Assembly: GCA_944329425.1 (NCBI GenBank)
Contig: CALVIG010000002.1
Location: 139,880 to 192,381, forward strand
DNA: 52,502 nucleotides
From: an uncultured Bacilli bacterium
GTDB taxonomy: Bacteria; Bacillota_I; Bacilli_A; RF39; UBA660
Direction: 5' to 3'
A program made the position numbers and the translations under genes. Below are positions 8,773-17,313 of this stretch, piece by piece. A model generated the notes under the pieces. It saw only the letters and a list, made by a program, of their open reading frames with translations. It was not told where the DNA came from and made no database searches. How positions within the stretch are numbered: the stretch's first letter is position 1; every line of letters starts with the position of its first letter.

Positions 8773-9231
8773 ATGAAAAAAACTGTTTTGTGGGTTTTAG
8801 CGGCCTTAATATCAGGAGCTATCTTAGGAAAGGTTACCTTTGATAAATATGAAAAAATAGATGTACAAAGCGTTATTAGTTTTAACAATAAGGTTTATAT
8901 GCTAAGGTACGGAAATTATTCTAACTTGGACGAAATGTATGAAAAGGTAACTAACGTTGACAGGTATATTTATATCGAGAAAGAAGATGGTGTTAGTGCT
9001 TATGTTGGGGTGTCAACTACTAAGAAAAACGCGAACAAGATAAAGGATGTATACCTTGATAAAAAAATAGAATTAACGGTTGAAGAAGTGACCATTAATA
9101 ATGATGAATTCATCCAAAATTTAAATGAATACGAAAAACTACTAGATGCTACTGAAGACGAAAAATCACTTTTAATAATTGAAAATCAAATCTTATCTTG
9201 TTATGAGGAAACGGTAGTAAATAATGAATAA
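8773..9231 (+). CDS. Membrane-anchored SPOR-like protein in the spoIIB position
   Basis: The 152-residue protein has one N-terminal membrane segment (TVLWVLAALISGAILGKV) and an extracytoplasmic domain. The pattern YMLRYGNYSNLDEMYEKV ... VSAYVGVSTTKKNANKIKDV resembles a SPOR fold (two beta-alpha-beta halves), which binds denuded peptidoglycan. It lies immediately upstream of radC and overlaps it by eight bases. In B. subtilis the SPOR-domain engulfment protein SpoIIB occupies the same neighbourhood (spoIIB-maf-radC-mre). SpoIIB equivalence is inference from domain and position. ATG 8773 follows GGTGAT; the open frame extends six codons further upstream without a ribosome site. Confidence 0.6.
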   Translation: MKKTVLWVLAALISGAILGKVTFDKYEKIDVQSVISFNNKVYMLRYGNYSNLDEMYEKVTNVDRYIYIEKEDGVSAYVGVSTTKKNANKIKDVYLDKKIELTVEEVTINNDEFIQNLNEYEKLLDATEDEKSLLIIENQILSCYEETVVNNE

Positions 9232-9916
9232 CGTACTTATAAGACAAATTCCCATAGAAGAACGTCCAAGGGAAAGATTGGTTAAATACGGTGCTAAAAG
9301 TTTATCAACCGAAGATTTAATAGCAATTATTATGAAAACTGGTACAAAGGATTATTCATCAAAATATTTAGCATCACAGATATTAAGAAAAGTAAAAAAC
9401 ATACCTGATTTAAAAAACATTACCTTAAATAGCTTAATAAAAATTAATGGCATAGGAGCGGTAAAGGCAATAGAGTTTTTAGCAGCTTTAGAGCTAGGAA
9501 GAAGGGTGTATGAAAGTAAACCACTTGAAAACAATTTAAAATTTAATGGTGCAAAAAAAATTTATGATTATTTTAGTTCCGAGTTAAACGGACTTACTCA
9601 AGAACATTTTATTTGCTTATACCTAGATCAATCAAAAAAGTTAATAGAAAAAAAGCTTTTATTTAAGGGTACTTTAAATAAAAGTTTGATACACCCAAGA
9701 GAAATATTTAAATGGGCATACCTATCTTCTGCTGCTTACATTATATGCGTTCATAACCATCCTTCTGGTAATGTAATCCCATCTAATGAGGATATAAACG
9801 TAACCAACATGTTAGTTAAAATAGGCCACTTGCAGGGAATACCAGTAATTGATCACGTTATAATAGGAAATAATAATTATTATAGTTTTTATGAAAATGA
9901 TGCGTTAGAAAGGTGA
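9224..9916 (+). CDS. radC: RadC-family JAB/MPN-domain protein
   Basis: The 230-residue RadC protein has an N-terminal helix-hairpin-helix-like region beginning IPIEERPRERLVKYGAKSLS and a C-terminal JAMM metal site, HNHPSGNVIPSNED (His-x-His ... Asp), near residue 178. Despite its name its role in DNA repair is doubtful. The start overlaps the SPOR-like gene by eight bases. It leads directly into mreC: mreB, which sits between them in Bacillus, is missing. Confidence 0.93.
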   Translation: MNNVLIRQIPIEERPRERLVKYGAKSLSTEDLIAIIMKTGTKDYSSKYLASQILRKVKNIPDLKNITLNSLIKINGIGAVKAIEFLAALELGRRVYESKPLENNLKFNGAKKIYDYFSSELNGLTQEHFICLYLDQSKKLIEKKLLFKGTLNKSLIHPREIFKWAYLSSAAYIICVHNHPSGNVIPSNEDINVTNMLVKIGHLQGIPVIDHVIIGNNNYYSFYENDALER

Positions 9917-9921
9917 TAAAA

Positions 9922-10698
9922 ATGAAATTAAATGCTAAACCAAATAAAAAAAAGAAAAAAATGATTACCATTGTAGTAATTATTATATTTGTAATTTTTG
10001 CTTGTAGTACGTTAACCTTGATAAATAGAAAATATTTTTTTATAGAAAAAGCTTTTAAAAATGTTTCTAGTTTAGTTAATTCGTATATTATTTCAAACGC
10101 GTATTCAACTAATTCTTTTAGTGAAAACGTAGTATCTTCAAAAATAAGTTATTTACAAAAAGAAAATAATGAATTAAGAAAAAATTTGGAATTACAAGAA
10201 AAAAGTGATGATTATGTAATAGGAGAAATAACTAATCATACTGCAAAAAACTGGTTTAATATAGTAGAAATTTCAAAAGGTTATAACGATGGCATAAAAA
10301 AAGATGATGCGGTAATAAATAGTGAGGGTTTAGTAGGATTTGTTAGTAAGGTATCTGGAAAGATGAGTGAAGTAAAATTACTTACCAGTGTTTCACAAAA
10401 CAACATGTTATCAGTAACCATTGAAACTAATGATGGTTATGTGGCAGGGGTTTTAAGCGATTATGATGTTAATAAAGGGTTATTTAAAGTCGATGGGGTA
10501 ATGAGTAAGAGCAACATTTTAGCTGGAGATAAAGTTACCTTATCAGGATATGATAACGAGTCTTACAAAGGAATATACGTTGGAATGGTTGTTAAAGAAG
10601 AATCTAGTAACTATGGACTTAATAAAACAATATGGGTTGAATCAAGTGTTAATTTTGATGATTTAATGTTTGTGGCGGTAGTAAAGGAGAAAAAATGA
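9922..10698 (+). CDS. mreC: Rod-shape determining protein MreC
   Basis: Scaffold of the cell-elongation machinery on the outer face of the membrane. The 258-residue protein has an N-terminal basic stretch, one membrane helix (ITIVVIIIFVIFACSTLTLI) and a coiled coil around ISYLQKENNELRKNLELQEK. The paired MreC beta-barrel follows, with the conserved stretch SEGLVGFVSKV. AAAGGTG upstream sets ATG 9922 rather than the GTG at 9913. It overlaps mreD by four bases (ATGA). Confidence 0.92.
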   Translation: MKLNAKPNKKKKKMITIVVIIIFVIFACSTLTLINRKYFFIEKAFKNVSSLVNSYIISNAYSTNSFSENVVSSKISYLQKENNELRKNLELQEKSDDYVIGEITNHTAKNWFNIVEISKGYNDGIKKDDAVINSEGLVGFVSKVSGKMSEVKLLTSVSQNNMLSVTIETNDGYVAGVLSDYDVNKGLFKVDGVMSKSNILAGDKVTLSGYDNESYKGIYVGMVVKEESSNYGLNKTIWVESSVNFDDLMFVAVVKEKK

Positions 10699-11180
10699 TA
10701 ACTACGATTATATTATTTATGTTGTCCGTTTTATTAGAGGGAATTATTCCTAACGTTTTAAGAAACGTTACTCCTTTTTTTGTTATTGCGGTTATTGTAA
10801 TTTGGGGTATGAATTTTAAACACCAAAAGTTATTTTATTATATATCTTTTATTTTTGGTGTTTTATACGATGTTATTTATAACAATACTTTGTTTTTGAC
10901 TGGTTTTATATACGTGTTAATAGCATTTTTATGTTTTAATATAAATGGTAAAAACAAGTATTTTATTAAAGCCTTTTTTACTTATTTATTAATGTGTTTA
11001 TTATATATTATTATAATGGTATTATTTACTTTTTCTTATAACCAGTATAACTTTAAAAAAGTAAGTGATATTTTATGTGATGGTTTGATTATTAACGTTA
11101 TTTATTTTTTGTTTATTTATTTGATATATATTGTTATAAATTGTATATTTGGTCATAGATTAAAAAAAAGTTCATATTAA
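10695..11180 (+). CDS. mreD: Rod-shape determining protein MreD
   Basis: Small polytopic membrane partner of MreC. The 161 residues form about five hydrophobic helices with few charges. There is little sequence signature, so the call rests on topology, length and the four-base overlap with mreC. The next genes in Bacillus, minC and minD, are missing; SpoIVFA follows directly. Confidence 0.82.
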   Translation: MITTIILFMLSVLLEGIIPNVLRNVTPFFVIAVIVIWGMNFKHQKLFYYISFIFGVLYDVIYNNTLFLTGFIYVLIAFLCFNINGKNKYFIKAFFTYLLMCLLYIIIMVLFTFSYNQYNFKKVSDILCDGLIINVIYFLFIYLIYIVINCIFGHRLKKSSY

Positions 11181-11197
11181 TGAAATAGGTGAACAAT

Positions 11198-11800
11198 ATG
11201 ATAACTAAAGAATCTTTTAATAAACTTAATAAAAAAAATGAAGATACTAAAAAAAATTATTTATATAAGTTTTTATTTACAACGGCAGTTAAGATTTTAA
11301 TAGTTACCATACTTTTTTTATCATCGCTTATATATATAAAACAAAGTGATAAAAATAAAGAAAAATATAAAAACTTTGTTTATAATAACTCATTATCTTT
11401 TGCAAAAATATATAGCATTTATAATCAGTACTTAGGTGATGTCGTACCATTTAAAAATATTTTTAAAGATAATACAAAGCAAGTATCAACCGAAAAAATT
11501 ACGTATGAAAAAATAGAAAAAGAAGGAGATGGATACCTACTTACGGTTTCAAGTGAGTATCCCGTAAGTTCAGTTCAAAGCGGTATAATAATTAAAAGTG
11601 TTAGCTCTGATAAATATAATAACCTAATAACCATTCAGGACAAAAATGGTCTTAACATAACGTATGGCTATTTAGACAATTTAAATGTTAAATTATATGA
11701 TTATGTGGAAAAAGGAGAAATCTTAGGAACGGCAAACAAAAAATTATACATGGTTTTTCAAAAGGATAATGAGTTTTTATCTTATGAAAAATATTTATAA
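11198..11800 (+). CDS. spoIVFA: SpoIVFA-like M23-fold regulator of SpoIVFB
   Basis: In Bacillus SpoIVFA anchors and holds inactive the SpoIVFB protease in the mother-cell membrane around the forespore. This 200-residue protein has a basic N-terminal tail, one membrane helix (VKILIVTILFLSSLIYI) and a C-terminal LytM/M23-like beta domain (NNLITIQDKNGLNITYGYLD ... VEKGEILGTA). The zinc-binding His-x-His is absent, as expected for a catalytically dead SpoIVFA. ATG 11198 was chosen because AGGTG precedes it. It overlaps spoIVFB. Confidence 0.85.
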   Translation: MITKESFNKLNKKNEDTKKNYLYKFLFTTAVKILIVTILFLSSLIYIKQSDKNKEKYKNFVYNNSLSFAKIYSIYNQYLGDVVPFKNIFKDNTKQVSTEKITYEKIEKEGDGYLLTVSSEYPVSSVQSGIIIKSVSSDKYNNLITIQDKNGLNITYGYLDNLNVKLYDYVEKGEILGTANKKLYMVFQKDNEFLSYEKYL

Positions 11801-12560
11801 AAAAATCGATGTCTCACCATACCTTTTAGTTGTTTTTTTTATTGCGTTTACGGCTGGGCTATTTAAAGATATGTTAACTTTTTTTTCCATAATTGTGGTT
11901 CACGAAATGGGACACGTTATTACTTCTTCATTATACAAGTGGAAAATAAAAAAAATAAGCTTTGGAATATGCGGTGGTTTTATTACTTACGATGAAATGA
12001 TAGATAAACCCCTTAAAGAAGAATTTTTAATTTCGATATCAGGGTTGTTAATGCAGACGTTATTTTATCTTATTTGCTTCTTTCTATATAAAAAGAATAT
12101 CTTAGATGAAGGCGTTATGGTTTTAATCCAAAAATATCATTTTTCTGTTTTTTTGTTTAATTTACTTCCCATAATACCTTTAGATGGTTCTAAGATAATT
12201 AGCGTTTTTCTTAACGTGTTTATACCATATAAAAAAGCATCAAAAATATTGTGCTACGTTTCTTTTTTTATGGTTTTGATTGTTACTTTGAGTTGTTTTA
12301 TTTATGATTTTAAAATTGAATATAGTTACGTCATGATTTTTGCTTTCTTAATAAAAAAACTAATTGCGTACTGGAAGGATATACCGCATTTATTTAATCG
12401 TTTTTTATTTGAAAGGTACGCTTGTCCCGTTAAAAGTAAAAAAACCAAAATCATAAACGGAAATAATTTAGAAAAGATTAAAAGACGAGTAAGGCATGTG
12501 TTTTTAATAAAGGGTAAATACTATAATGAATCTTATTTGCTTTCGAAAAAGTTTGACTAA
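11784..12560 (+). CDS. spoIVFB: SpoIVFB site-2-type M50 metalloprotease, pro-sigma-K processing
   Basis: Intramembrane zinc protease that removes the pro-sequence of SigK. The 258-residue polytopic protein has the HEMGH zinc motif at about residue 40 and NLLPIIPLDG with the third ligand near residue 134, plus a C-terminal cytoplasmic tail (FLFERYACP...) resembling the Bacillus CBS-like tail. ATG 11784 (MKNIYKKIDVSPYLL) aligns best with Bacillus SpoIVFB; ATG 11769 adds five residues. No clear Shine-Dalgarno serves either, so translation is probably coupled to spoIVFA, whose stop lies 17 bases downstream of the start. Confidence 0.92.
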   Translation: MKNIYKKIDVSPYLLVVFFIAFTAGLFKDMLTFFSIIVVHEMGHVITSSLYKWKIKKISFGICGGFITYDEMIDKPLKEEFLISISGLLMQTLFYLICFFLYKKNILDEGVMVLIQKYHFSVFLFNLLPIIPLDGSKIISVFLNVFIPYKKASKILCYVSFFMVLIVTLSCFIYDFKIEYSYVMIFAFLIKKLIAYWKDIPHLFNRFLFERYACPVKSKKTKIINGNNLEKIKRRVRHVFLIKGKYYNESYLLSKKFD

Positions 12561-12581
12561 TTACTATATATATGATAAAAT
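12553..12581 (+). promoter_or_regulatory. Sigma-A promoter for the rplU operon
   Basis: TTGACT (12553-12558), 17-base spacer, TAAAAT (12576-12581). It begins inside the end of spoIVFB and separates the ribosomal-protein genes from the sporulation genes. Confidence 0.75.
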
Positions 12582-12587
12582 TAATTC

Positions 12588-12665
12588 GTTTGTAGAACTT
12601 CTTGTTCTTCAACCACACAGAAAAGGTTATAAACATATTTATGTGCCTTAATGGTGAGTCTAAGT
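12588..12665 (+). ncRNA. Candidate ribosomal protein L21 leader
   Basis: The roughly 100-base leader between the promoter and rplU holds several short hairpins: GAAC/GTTC near 12594-12607, AACC/GGTT at 12611-12628 enclosing an ACACAG loop, and ACAT/ATGT near 12634-12644. Then comes a GTGAG segment. Firmicutes rplU operons commonly carry an L21 leader RNA used in feedback regulation. Position and general layout fit, but I could not match the consensus base by base. Confidence 0.5.
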
Positions 12666-12687
12666 TTAAAAAAAGGAGGAAATACTA

Positions 12688-12987
12688 ATGAAAGCTGTTA
12701 TCGAAACTGGTGGAAAACAATACCGTGTTGAAGAAGGTTCAGTAATTTACGTTGAAAAACTAGACGTAGAGCCTGGTAAAAAATACACTTTTGAAAAAGT
12801 AATTATGGCGGATAACAAGGTTGGTACTCCATATATTAATGGTGCAACCGTTGAAGCCAAAGTAGAAAAACATGGTAAGCAAAAGAAAATAGTAATTTTT
12901 AAATATGTGCCAAAAAACAGTTCACATAAAAAACAAGGTCATCGTCAACCATATACTAAGCTTACAATTACTAAAATTAACGCTTAA
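12688..12987 (+). CDS. rplU: 50S ribosomal protein L21
   Basis: Large-subunit ribosomal protein that binds 23S rRNA. At 99 residues it is full length, beginning [20 protein letters not shown] with the conserved C-terminal [15 protein letters not shown] near-perfect AAAGGAGG Shine-Dalgarno precedes it. First gene of the rplU-prp-rpmA operon, transcribed from the promoter at 12553. Confidence 0.98.
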   Translation: MKAVIETGGKQYRVEEGSVIYVEKLDVEPGKKYTFEKVIMADNKVGTPYINGATVEAKVEKHGKQKKIVIFKYVPKNSSHKKQGHRQPYTKLTITKINA

Positions 12988-13003
12988 TTTTGGGTGATTA
13001 TTG

Positions 13004-13306
13004 ATGATAAAAATAAAAATACAAAAAAATGATAATTGTATAAAAAAAATAATAATAACCGGACATGCTAATTATGACGAGCATGGTAAAGATATAGTTT
13101 GTGCATCCGTTTCTTCAATAGCCATAACAAGCGTTAACCTTATTTTAAGAATGGATGATAAAGCCATTAACGTAAAGCAAAGTGATGGTTTATTGGAAAT
13201 AGACGTACTAAAGCATGACACAAACATAGAAGTAGTATTGAAAAACATGCTGGACATGTTAGAAGAATTATCAAAAGATTATGAAAAAAACGTTAAAATT
13301 ATATAG
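13004..13306 (+). CDS. prp: Ribosomal-processing cysteine protease Prp (YsxB family)
   Basis: Cleaves the N-terminal extension of ribosomal protein L27 in Firmicutes. The 100-residue protein has the family block [20 protein letters not shown], with the catalytic His (GHA) and Cys (VCA). Prp is always encoded between rplU and rpmA where L27 is extended, and the L27 here does carry such an extension. ATG 13004 was chosen because GGGTG lies seven bases upstream; a TTG just before it is an alternative. Confidence 0.95.
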   Translation: MIKIKIQKNDNCIKKIIITGHANYDEHGKDIVCASVSSIAITSVNLILRMDDKAINVKQSDGLLEIDVLKHDTNIEVVLKNMLDMLEELSKDYEKNVKII

Positions 13307-13320
13307 AGGAGGTGCTTTTG

Positions 13321-13602
13321 ATGTTAAAGTTAAACATTCAGTTATTTGCACACGTTAAAGCGCAAGGTTCTACTCATAACGGACGTGATAGTGAAGGTAG
13401 AAGGTTAGGCGCAAAAGCTGCTGATGGTGAATTGATTCCAGCTGGTTCAATTATTTACCGTCAAAGAGGAACTAAGATATATCCTGGAGTTAACGTAGGT
13501 ATGGGAAAAGATCATACTTTGTATGCATTAATTACAGGTTACGTTAAGTTTGAACGTAAGGGAAGAGATAAAAAGCAAGTAAGTGTTTACATCGAAAAAT
13601 AA
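13321..13602 (+). CDS. rpmA: 50S ribosomal protein L27 with a Prp-cleaved N-terminal extension
   Basis: Large-subunit protein whose N-terminus reaches the peptidyl-transferase centre. The 93 residues begin [20 protein letters not shown], matching the Staphylococcus-type prologue (MLKLNLQFFA). Cleavage is expected after the Phe of QLF|A. The conserved core [17 protein letters not shown] follows. GAGGAGGTG precedes ATG 13321. The protease needed to mature it is the gene directly upstream. Confidence 0.97.
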   Translation: MLKLNIQLFAHVKAQGSTHNGRDSEGRRLGAKAADGELIPAGSIIYRQRGTKIYPGVNVGMGKDHTLYALITGYVKFERKGRDKKQVSVYIEK

Positions 13603-13625
13603 TTCTACTTTTGTAGAATTTTTTT
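13601..13625 (+). terminator. Terminator of the rplU-prp-rpmA operon
   Basis: Eight-base perfect stem AATTCTAC/GTAGAATT with loop TTTT, then T5. It overlaps the rpmA stop codon. Confidence 0.85.
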
Positions 13626-13675
13626 AATTCAATTAAAATTACTAGTTTTAATTTATATGAATTTTAAGAAAAGTA

Positions 13676-13684
13676 TGGTAAAAT
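13676..13684 (+). promoter_or_regulatory. Extended -10 promoter for trmB
   Basis: TGGTAAAAT, 18 bases upstream of the start codon. Confidence 0.5.
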
Positions 13685-13701
13685 TTTTGTGAGGTGATAT
13701 T

Positions 13702-14340
13702 ATGCGTTATAACGTTATAAAAGATGCGGATAAAATAATTAGTGGTAGTGATTATCTTGTTAAGGAACCTAAAAATTATAAGGGTAAGTGGGCAACTTTA
13801 TTTGGTAATAACAAGCCTATATGTTTAGAACTTGGTATGGGAAGGGGTAGTTTTATTATAAACATGGCAAAAGCACACCCAAACGTTAATTACATTGGTT
13901 TAGAGTTAGATAAATCCCAAACTGCTACCGCCATTAAAAGTATAGGAAATCAAAAAATAAATAATTTAAAAATTATTTGTGCGGATGCTAGTTGTATTAC
14001 CGATTTTTTTGGAAAAGAAATTGATACAATATATTTAACTTTTTCTGAGCCATGGCCAAAGAAAAAAGATGAAAAAAAGAGGTTTACTAACATTGGTTAT
14101 TTAAAGTTATATGATAGGATATTTAGAAAGAATAAACACATAATTTTAAAGACGGATAACAAAATATTATTTGCTTCTGCGATTGAAAGTTTAAGTAGTT
14201 ATTGGTACGTATTTGATAAAGTTAGCATGGATTTGCACAATGATGAAAGAAACATACCAAATATCATGACTGATTTTGAAAAACAATACTTTAAAGAACA
14301 TCGTAATATATACTATTTAGATGCATCATTTAAGAATTAA
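13702..14340 (+). CDS. trmB: tRNA (guanine-N7-)-methyltransferase
   Basis: Methylates G46 in the tRNA variable loop using S-adenosylmethionine. The 212-residue protein shows LELGMGRGSFIINMA (SAM loop), YIGLELDKSQ and the family signature FSEPWPKKKDEKKRFT, where most homologues have FSDPWPKKRHxKRR. The C-terminal DFEKQYFKEHRNIYYL is also typical. The gene takes the place held by spo0B between rpmA and obg in Bacillus, and it has its own promoter. Confidence 0.94.
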   Translation: MRYNVIKDADKIISGSDYLVKEPKNYKGKWATLFGNNKPICLELGMGRGSFIINMAKAHPNVNYIGLELDKSQTATAIKSIGNQKINNLKIICADASCITDFFGKEIDTIYLTFSEPWPKKKDEKKRFTNIGYLKLYDRIFRKNKHIILKTDNKILFASAIESLSSYWYVFDKVSMDLHNDERNIPNIMTDFEKQYFKEHRNIYYLDASFKN

Positions 14341-14369
14341 AAGTAAATTATATTAAAGAGGTGACTTTT

Positions 14370-15638
14370 ATGTTTGTAGATGAGGTTATAATTAAGGTAA
14401 AAGCCGGTAACGGTGGTGATGGTTGCACCGCGTTTAGAAGGGAAAAATATATACCTGATGGTGGACCTTTTGGCGGTAATGGAGGAAAAGGTGCAAACAT
14501 TATTTTTAAAACTGATTTAGGCCTTAGAACGCTTTTAGATTTAAGGTATAATAAGTTAATTAAGGCTCCTAAAGGTGCTAACGGTCAAGGAAAGAATAAA
14601 AATGGTCGTGGAGCTGAGGATGTTATAATAAAAGTTCCGGTTGGAACAACGATAAAAGACATGGATACGGGTTTTATAATAGCTGATTTAACTAAAGAAA
14701 ACGATGAGGTTATCGTTGCACATGGTGGCCGAGGGGGAAGGGGTAATACCGCTTTTGCTACCGCTTCTAATCCAGCGCCAAATTTTTCTGAACATGGAGA
14801 GCCTGGTGAAGAAAAGACTTTAAAAGTAGAGTTAAGACTTTTAGCGGACGTAGGATTTGTAGGTATGCCTTCCGTAGGTAAATCAACCATATTATCTAAA
14901 ATTTCTGCTTCTAAGCCAAAAATAGCAGCGTACCATTTTACAACCTTAAATCCTAATTTAGGGGTTGTAAGAACGATTGACAATAGAACTTTTGTGGCAG
15001 CAGATTTACCTGGATTAATTAAGGGTGCATCACTAGGAGAAGGTCTTGGAGACAAATTTTTAAAACATATTGAAAGAACAAGGGTTATTGCACACGTGCT
15101 TGATATGTCTGGCTCCGAAGGCAGAGATCCTCTAGAAGACTATGAAACGATTAATAAAGAATTAAAAGATTTTGATGATAAATTAATAAAAAAACCACAA
15201 ATTGTTATAGCAAATAAAATGGATTTAGAAGGCGCTAAAGAAAATTTAGTAAGATTTAAACAAAAATATAATGTTCCCGTTTATGAAACAAGCGCTATAA
15301 ATTCTACTGGTTTGGATAAAGCTTTAATAGCAATTGCCGATGAATTAGACAAGATAAAACAAGAACCTTTGTTTGAAGAAGATTCATTTGAATCACACGT
15401 ACTTTATAAATTTAAGAAAGAGCAACCATTTACCATAACAAGAGATAATGATATTTACGTAGTCAAAGGAAAAGAAGTAGAAAAGTTATTTAAAATGACT
15501 AAGTTTACGGATGAAGGAGCTCTTCGTTTTGCAAGAAAATTAAGAAAGATGGGAATAGACGAAAAATTACTAGAAATGGGTGCAAAATATGGTGACCGTG
15601 TACAAATAATGGATTTGATTTTCGAATTTAAAGAATGA
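14370..15638 (+). CDS. obgE: Obg-family GTPase (50S assembly, stress and sporulation control)
   Basis: Essential ribosome-associated GTPase; in Bacillus it is also needed for the sporulation phosphorelay. At 422 residues it is full length: glycine-rich Obg fold (residues 1-157, FVDEVIIKVKAGNGGDGCTA), G domain with P-loop GMPSVGKST, switch DLPGLIKGASLGEGLG, NKMD (G4), and the C-terminal OCT domain ending in GDRVQIMDLIFEF. AAAGAGGTG sets ATG 14370, three codons inside the longest frame. It follows trmB by 29 bases and is probably co-transcribed. Confidence 0.97.
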   Translation: MFVDEVIIKVKAGNGGDGCTAFRREKYIPDGGPFGGNGGKGANIIFKTDLGLRTLLDLRYNKLIKAPKGANGQGKNKNGRGAEDVIIKVPVGTTIKDMDTGFIIADLTKENDEVIVAHGGRGGRGNTAFATASNPAPNFSEHGEPGEEKTLKVELRLLADVGFVGMPSVGKSTILSKISASKPKIAAYHFTTLNPNLGVVRTIDNRTFVAADLPGLIKGASLGEGLGDKFLKHIERTRVIAHVLDMSGSEGRDPLEDYETINKELKDFDDKLIKKPQIVIANKMDLEGAKENLVRFKQKYNVPVYETSAINSTGLDKALIAIADELDKIKQEPLFEEDSFESHVLYKFKKEQPFTITRDNDIYVVKGKEVEKLFKMTKFTDEGALRFARKLRKMGIDEKLLEMGAKYGDRVQIMDLIFEFKE

Positions 15639-15670
15639 TAAATTACTTAATTGATAATCGTTATTTGATG

Positions 15671-15679
15671 TGTTATACT
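15671..15679 (+). promoter_or_regulatory. Extended -10 promoter for the LRR surface gene
   Basis: TGTTATACT. A second TATAAT at 15688-15693 is too close to the ribosome site to be used alone. Confidence 0.45.
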
Positions 15680-15710
15680 ATTATTAGTATAATATGTCGG
15701 AGGAGTTAGT

Positions 15711-17210
15711 ATGAGTAAGAATAAAAAGATTTTTATAAGTGTTTTAATAATTGTGTTATTAATAATATTACTTGTGATTTTTTCGCCTAAGTTAGTAAAA
15801 AGATTAACTGGTAGTGTTGCGGGCGCTCAAAAAGAAGTTAAAAATGAGCAAGTTAACGAGGTTTGTAATAAAGATATCACTAGTAATTATTTTATTACTT
15901 TAAGTGGAAAAATAATACAGGACTTTGGTGAAGAAGGAATGGCTACCATAACCATAAAAAATGATAACTTGGTATTTACGAAAGAAATTGAAGTAAATTC
16001 AAATAAATTTAATAAATTTAATTATGTTTTACCAAGGGGTAATTATGATTTAACCGTTACGAAGGATGGCTATAAAACTTTTGAATCCGAGATTTCTGAT
16101 ACTAAGGATCTAGAAATTGTTTTAAATAGTAATAGTATGAGTGAAATCATAGCATCAAGTAGAACGTATTATAATACTTACTATGATTATTATAGTGATG
16201 GTACCCTTCATATAAAAGCAGTAGGAAATTTTGCTTCTTCTACCATATCTAATGATGATTTTATATATTCGGTTTTAGCGGACGCCTTATATAAATACTT
16301 AAGGAATAACGGAATTTATGTTAAATCTTCAGGTGATTATGAACCTGGTATGGGCACTATAGAAAGTTTGTTAGCAGCAGCTGCATCGGTTACCGTAGCT
16401 GATGTAGAAGTAAACGGTACCCGTGGTAGGGATACGTTCAGAAAAGCATATGCTAAGATAGAAAGCGGTGAATGTACCGCAAGTAACATTAACGATAGCA
16501 ATTGTGATGACGTAAGGTCACTTTATGAAAATTTTGGCGTTAAAGATTTTCAAAATGGTAAAAAAACGTTGGAGTTAATTATAAACATGCCTGTTCCAAC
16601 TAACCTTATAATTGATGAAAACGTATCTTATATTCCTAATTTAGCGGGTGTTGTGGAAGATGAAGTAGAAATTGGTAGTAGAGTGTTTTTTGTTGAGCCA
16701 GCTATTTTTATGTATTCTAGAATTGGTACTTTAAAAATAAATTCGTCAATCTTTAATAGTACACCATATTTTGCTGCGGTTTCAAAAATAAATAATTTAA
16801 TGATTGGAGATAAGGTATCCATTATTCCAGAAGGAGCTTTTGTTCAAAGCCAAATAGATAATATATCAATATCAAATTCAGTTGTTAACATAAAAAAATC
16901 AGCTTTTGAAGATGCAAAATTTAACGGATTTATTTTACCTAATAATTTAGAAACGATAGAAGAGAGTGCTTTTAAAAATACTGGTTTAGAAACAATTTCT
17001 TTCCCAGAATCACTTACATCAATCGGTGACTACGCTTTTCGTGATAATAATTTATCTAGTGTTACAATACCAACAAACGTTAATAAGATTGGGTTTAATT
17101 CGTTTTATAATAATCCTATTGAGCAAGTAACGATTTTAGGAGATGCAACAAGGTTCAATGACTCGTGGACTAACATAGGATTTCCAGAATCCTTAAAACC
17201 AAGCAACTAA
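15711..17210 (+). CDS. Membrane-anchored surface protein with PEGA-like domain and BspA-type leucine-rich repeats
   Basis: This 499-residue protein has an N-terminal membrane anchor (IFISVLIIVLLIILLVIFSP), with the rest outside the cell. Residues about 50-140 resemble a PEGA/carboxypeptidase-regulatory beta domain (LPRGNYDLTVTKDGYKTFE). A middle region with a few Cys follows. The last 150 residues are LRR_5 (BspA) repeats such as IEESAFKNTGLETISFPESL and IGDYAFRDNNLSSVTIPTNV. BspA-type repeats typically bind host or microbial surface ligands. It begins a surface-protein cluster with the WG-repeat protein and the sortase. No sorting motif is present. Confidence 0.75.
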   Translation: MSKNKKIFISVLIIVLLIILLVIFSPKLVKRLTGSVAGAQKEVKNEQVNEVCNKDITSNYFITLSGKIIQDFGEEGMATITIKNDNLVFTKEIEVNSNKFNKFNYVLPRGNYDLTVTKDGYKTFESEISDTKDLEIVLNSNSMSEIIASSRTYYNTYYDYYSDGTLHIKAVGNFASSTISNDDFIYSVLADALYKYLRNNGIYVKSSGDYEPGMGTIESLLAAAASVTVADVEVNGTRGRDTFRKAYAKIESGECTASNINDSNCDDVRSLYENFGVKDFQNGKKTLELIINMPVPTNLIIDENVSYIPNLAGVVEDEVEIGSRVFFVEPAIFMYSRIGTLKINSSIFNSTPYFAAVSKINNLMIGDKVSIIPEGAFVQSQIDNISISNSVVNIKKSAFEDAKFNGFILPNNLETIEESAFKNTGLETISFPESLTSIGDYAFRDNNLSSVTIPTNVNKIGFNSFYNNPIEQVTILGDATRFNDSWTNIGFPESLKPSN

Positions 17211-17225
17211 TGCTTGGTTTTTATT
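17197..17225 (+). terminator. Terminator after the LRR gene
   Basis: Nine-base perfect stem AACCAAGCA/TGCTTGGTT, loop ACTAA, followed by T's. The stop codon lies in the loop. Confidence 0.85.
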
Positions 17226-17313
17226 ATAATTTTACATTTACATGGCATCTAACTTGTATTTTGTATCTTTTTATTATAAAATTATTTTAGATACTGTAAA
17301 GGAGGGGTTAGTG

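Noticed and set aside
11768-11783. Earlier start for spoIVFB at 11769
   Set aside because: AAAGGA is only two bases away from it, and the extra five residues are not in Bacillus homologues. It cannot be fully excluded.
14585-15055. Long minus-strand open frame inside obgE
   Set aside because: It lies entirely within a certain gene, has no ribosome site, and its composition is the mirror of the Gly-rich Obg domain.
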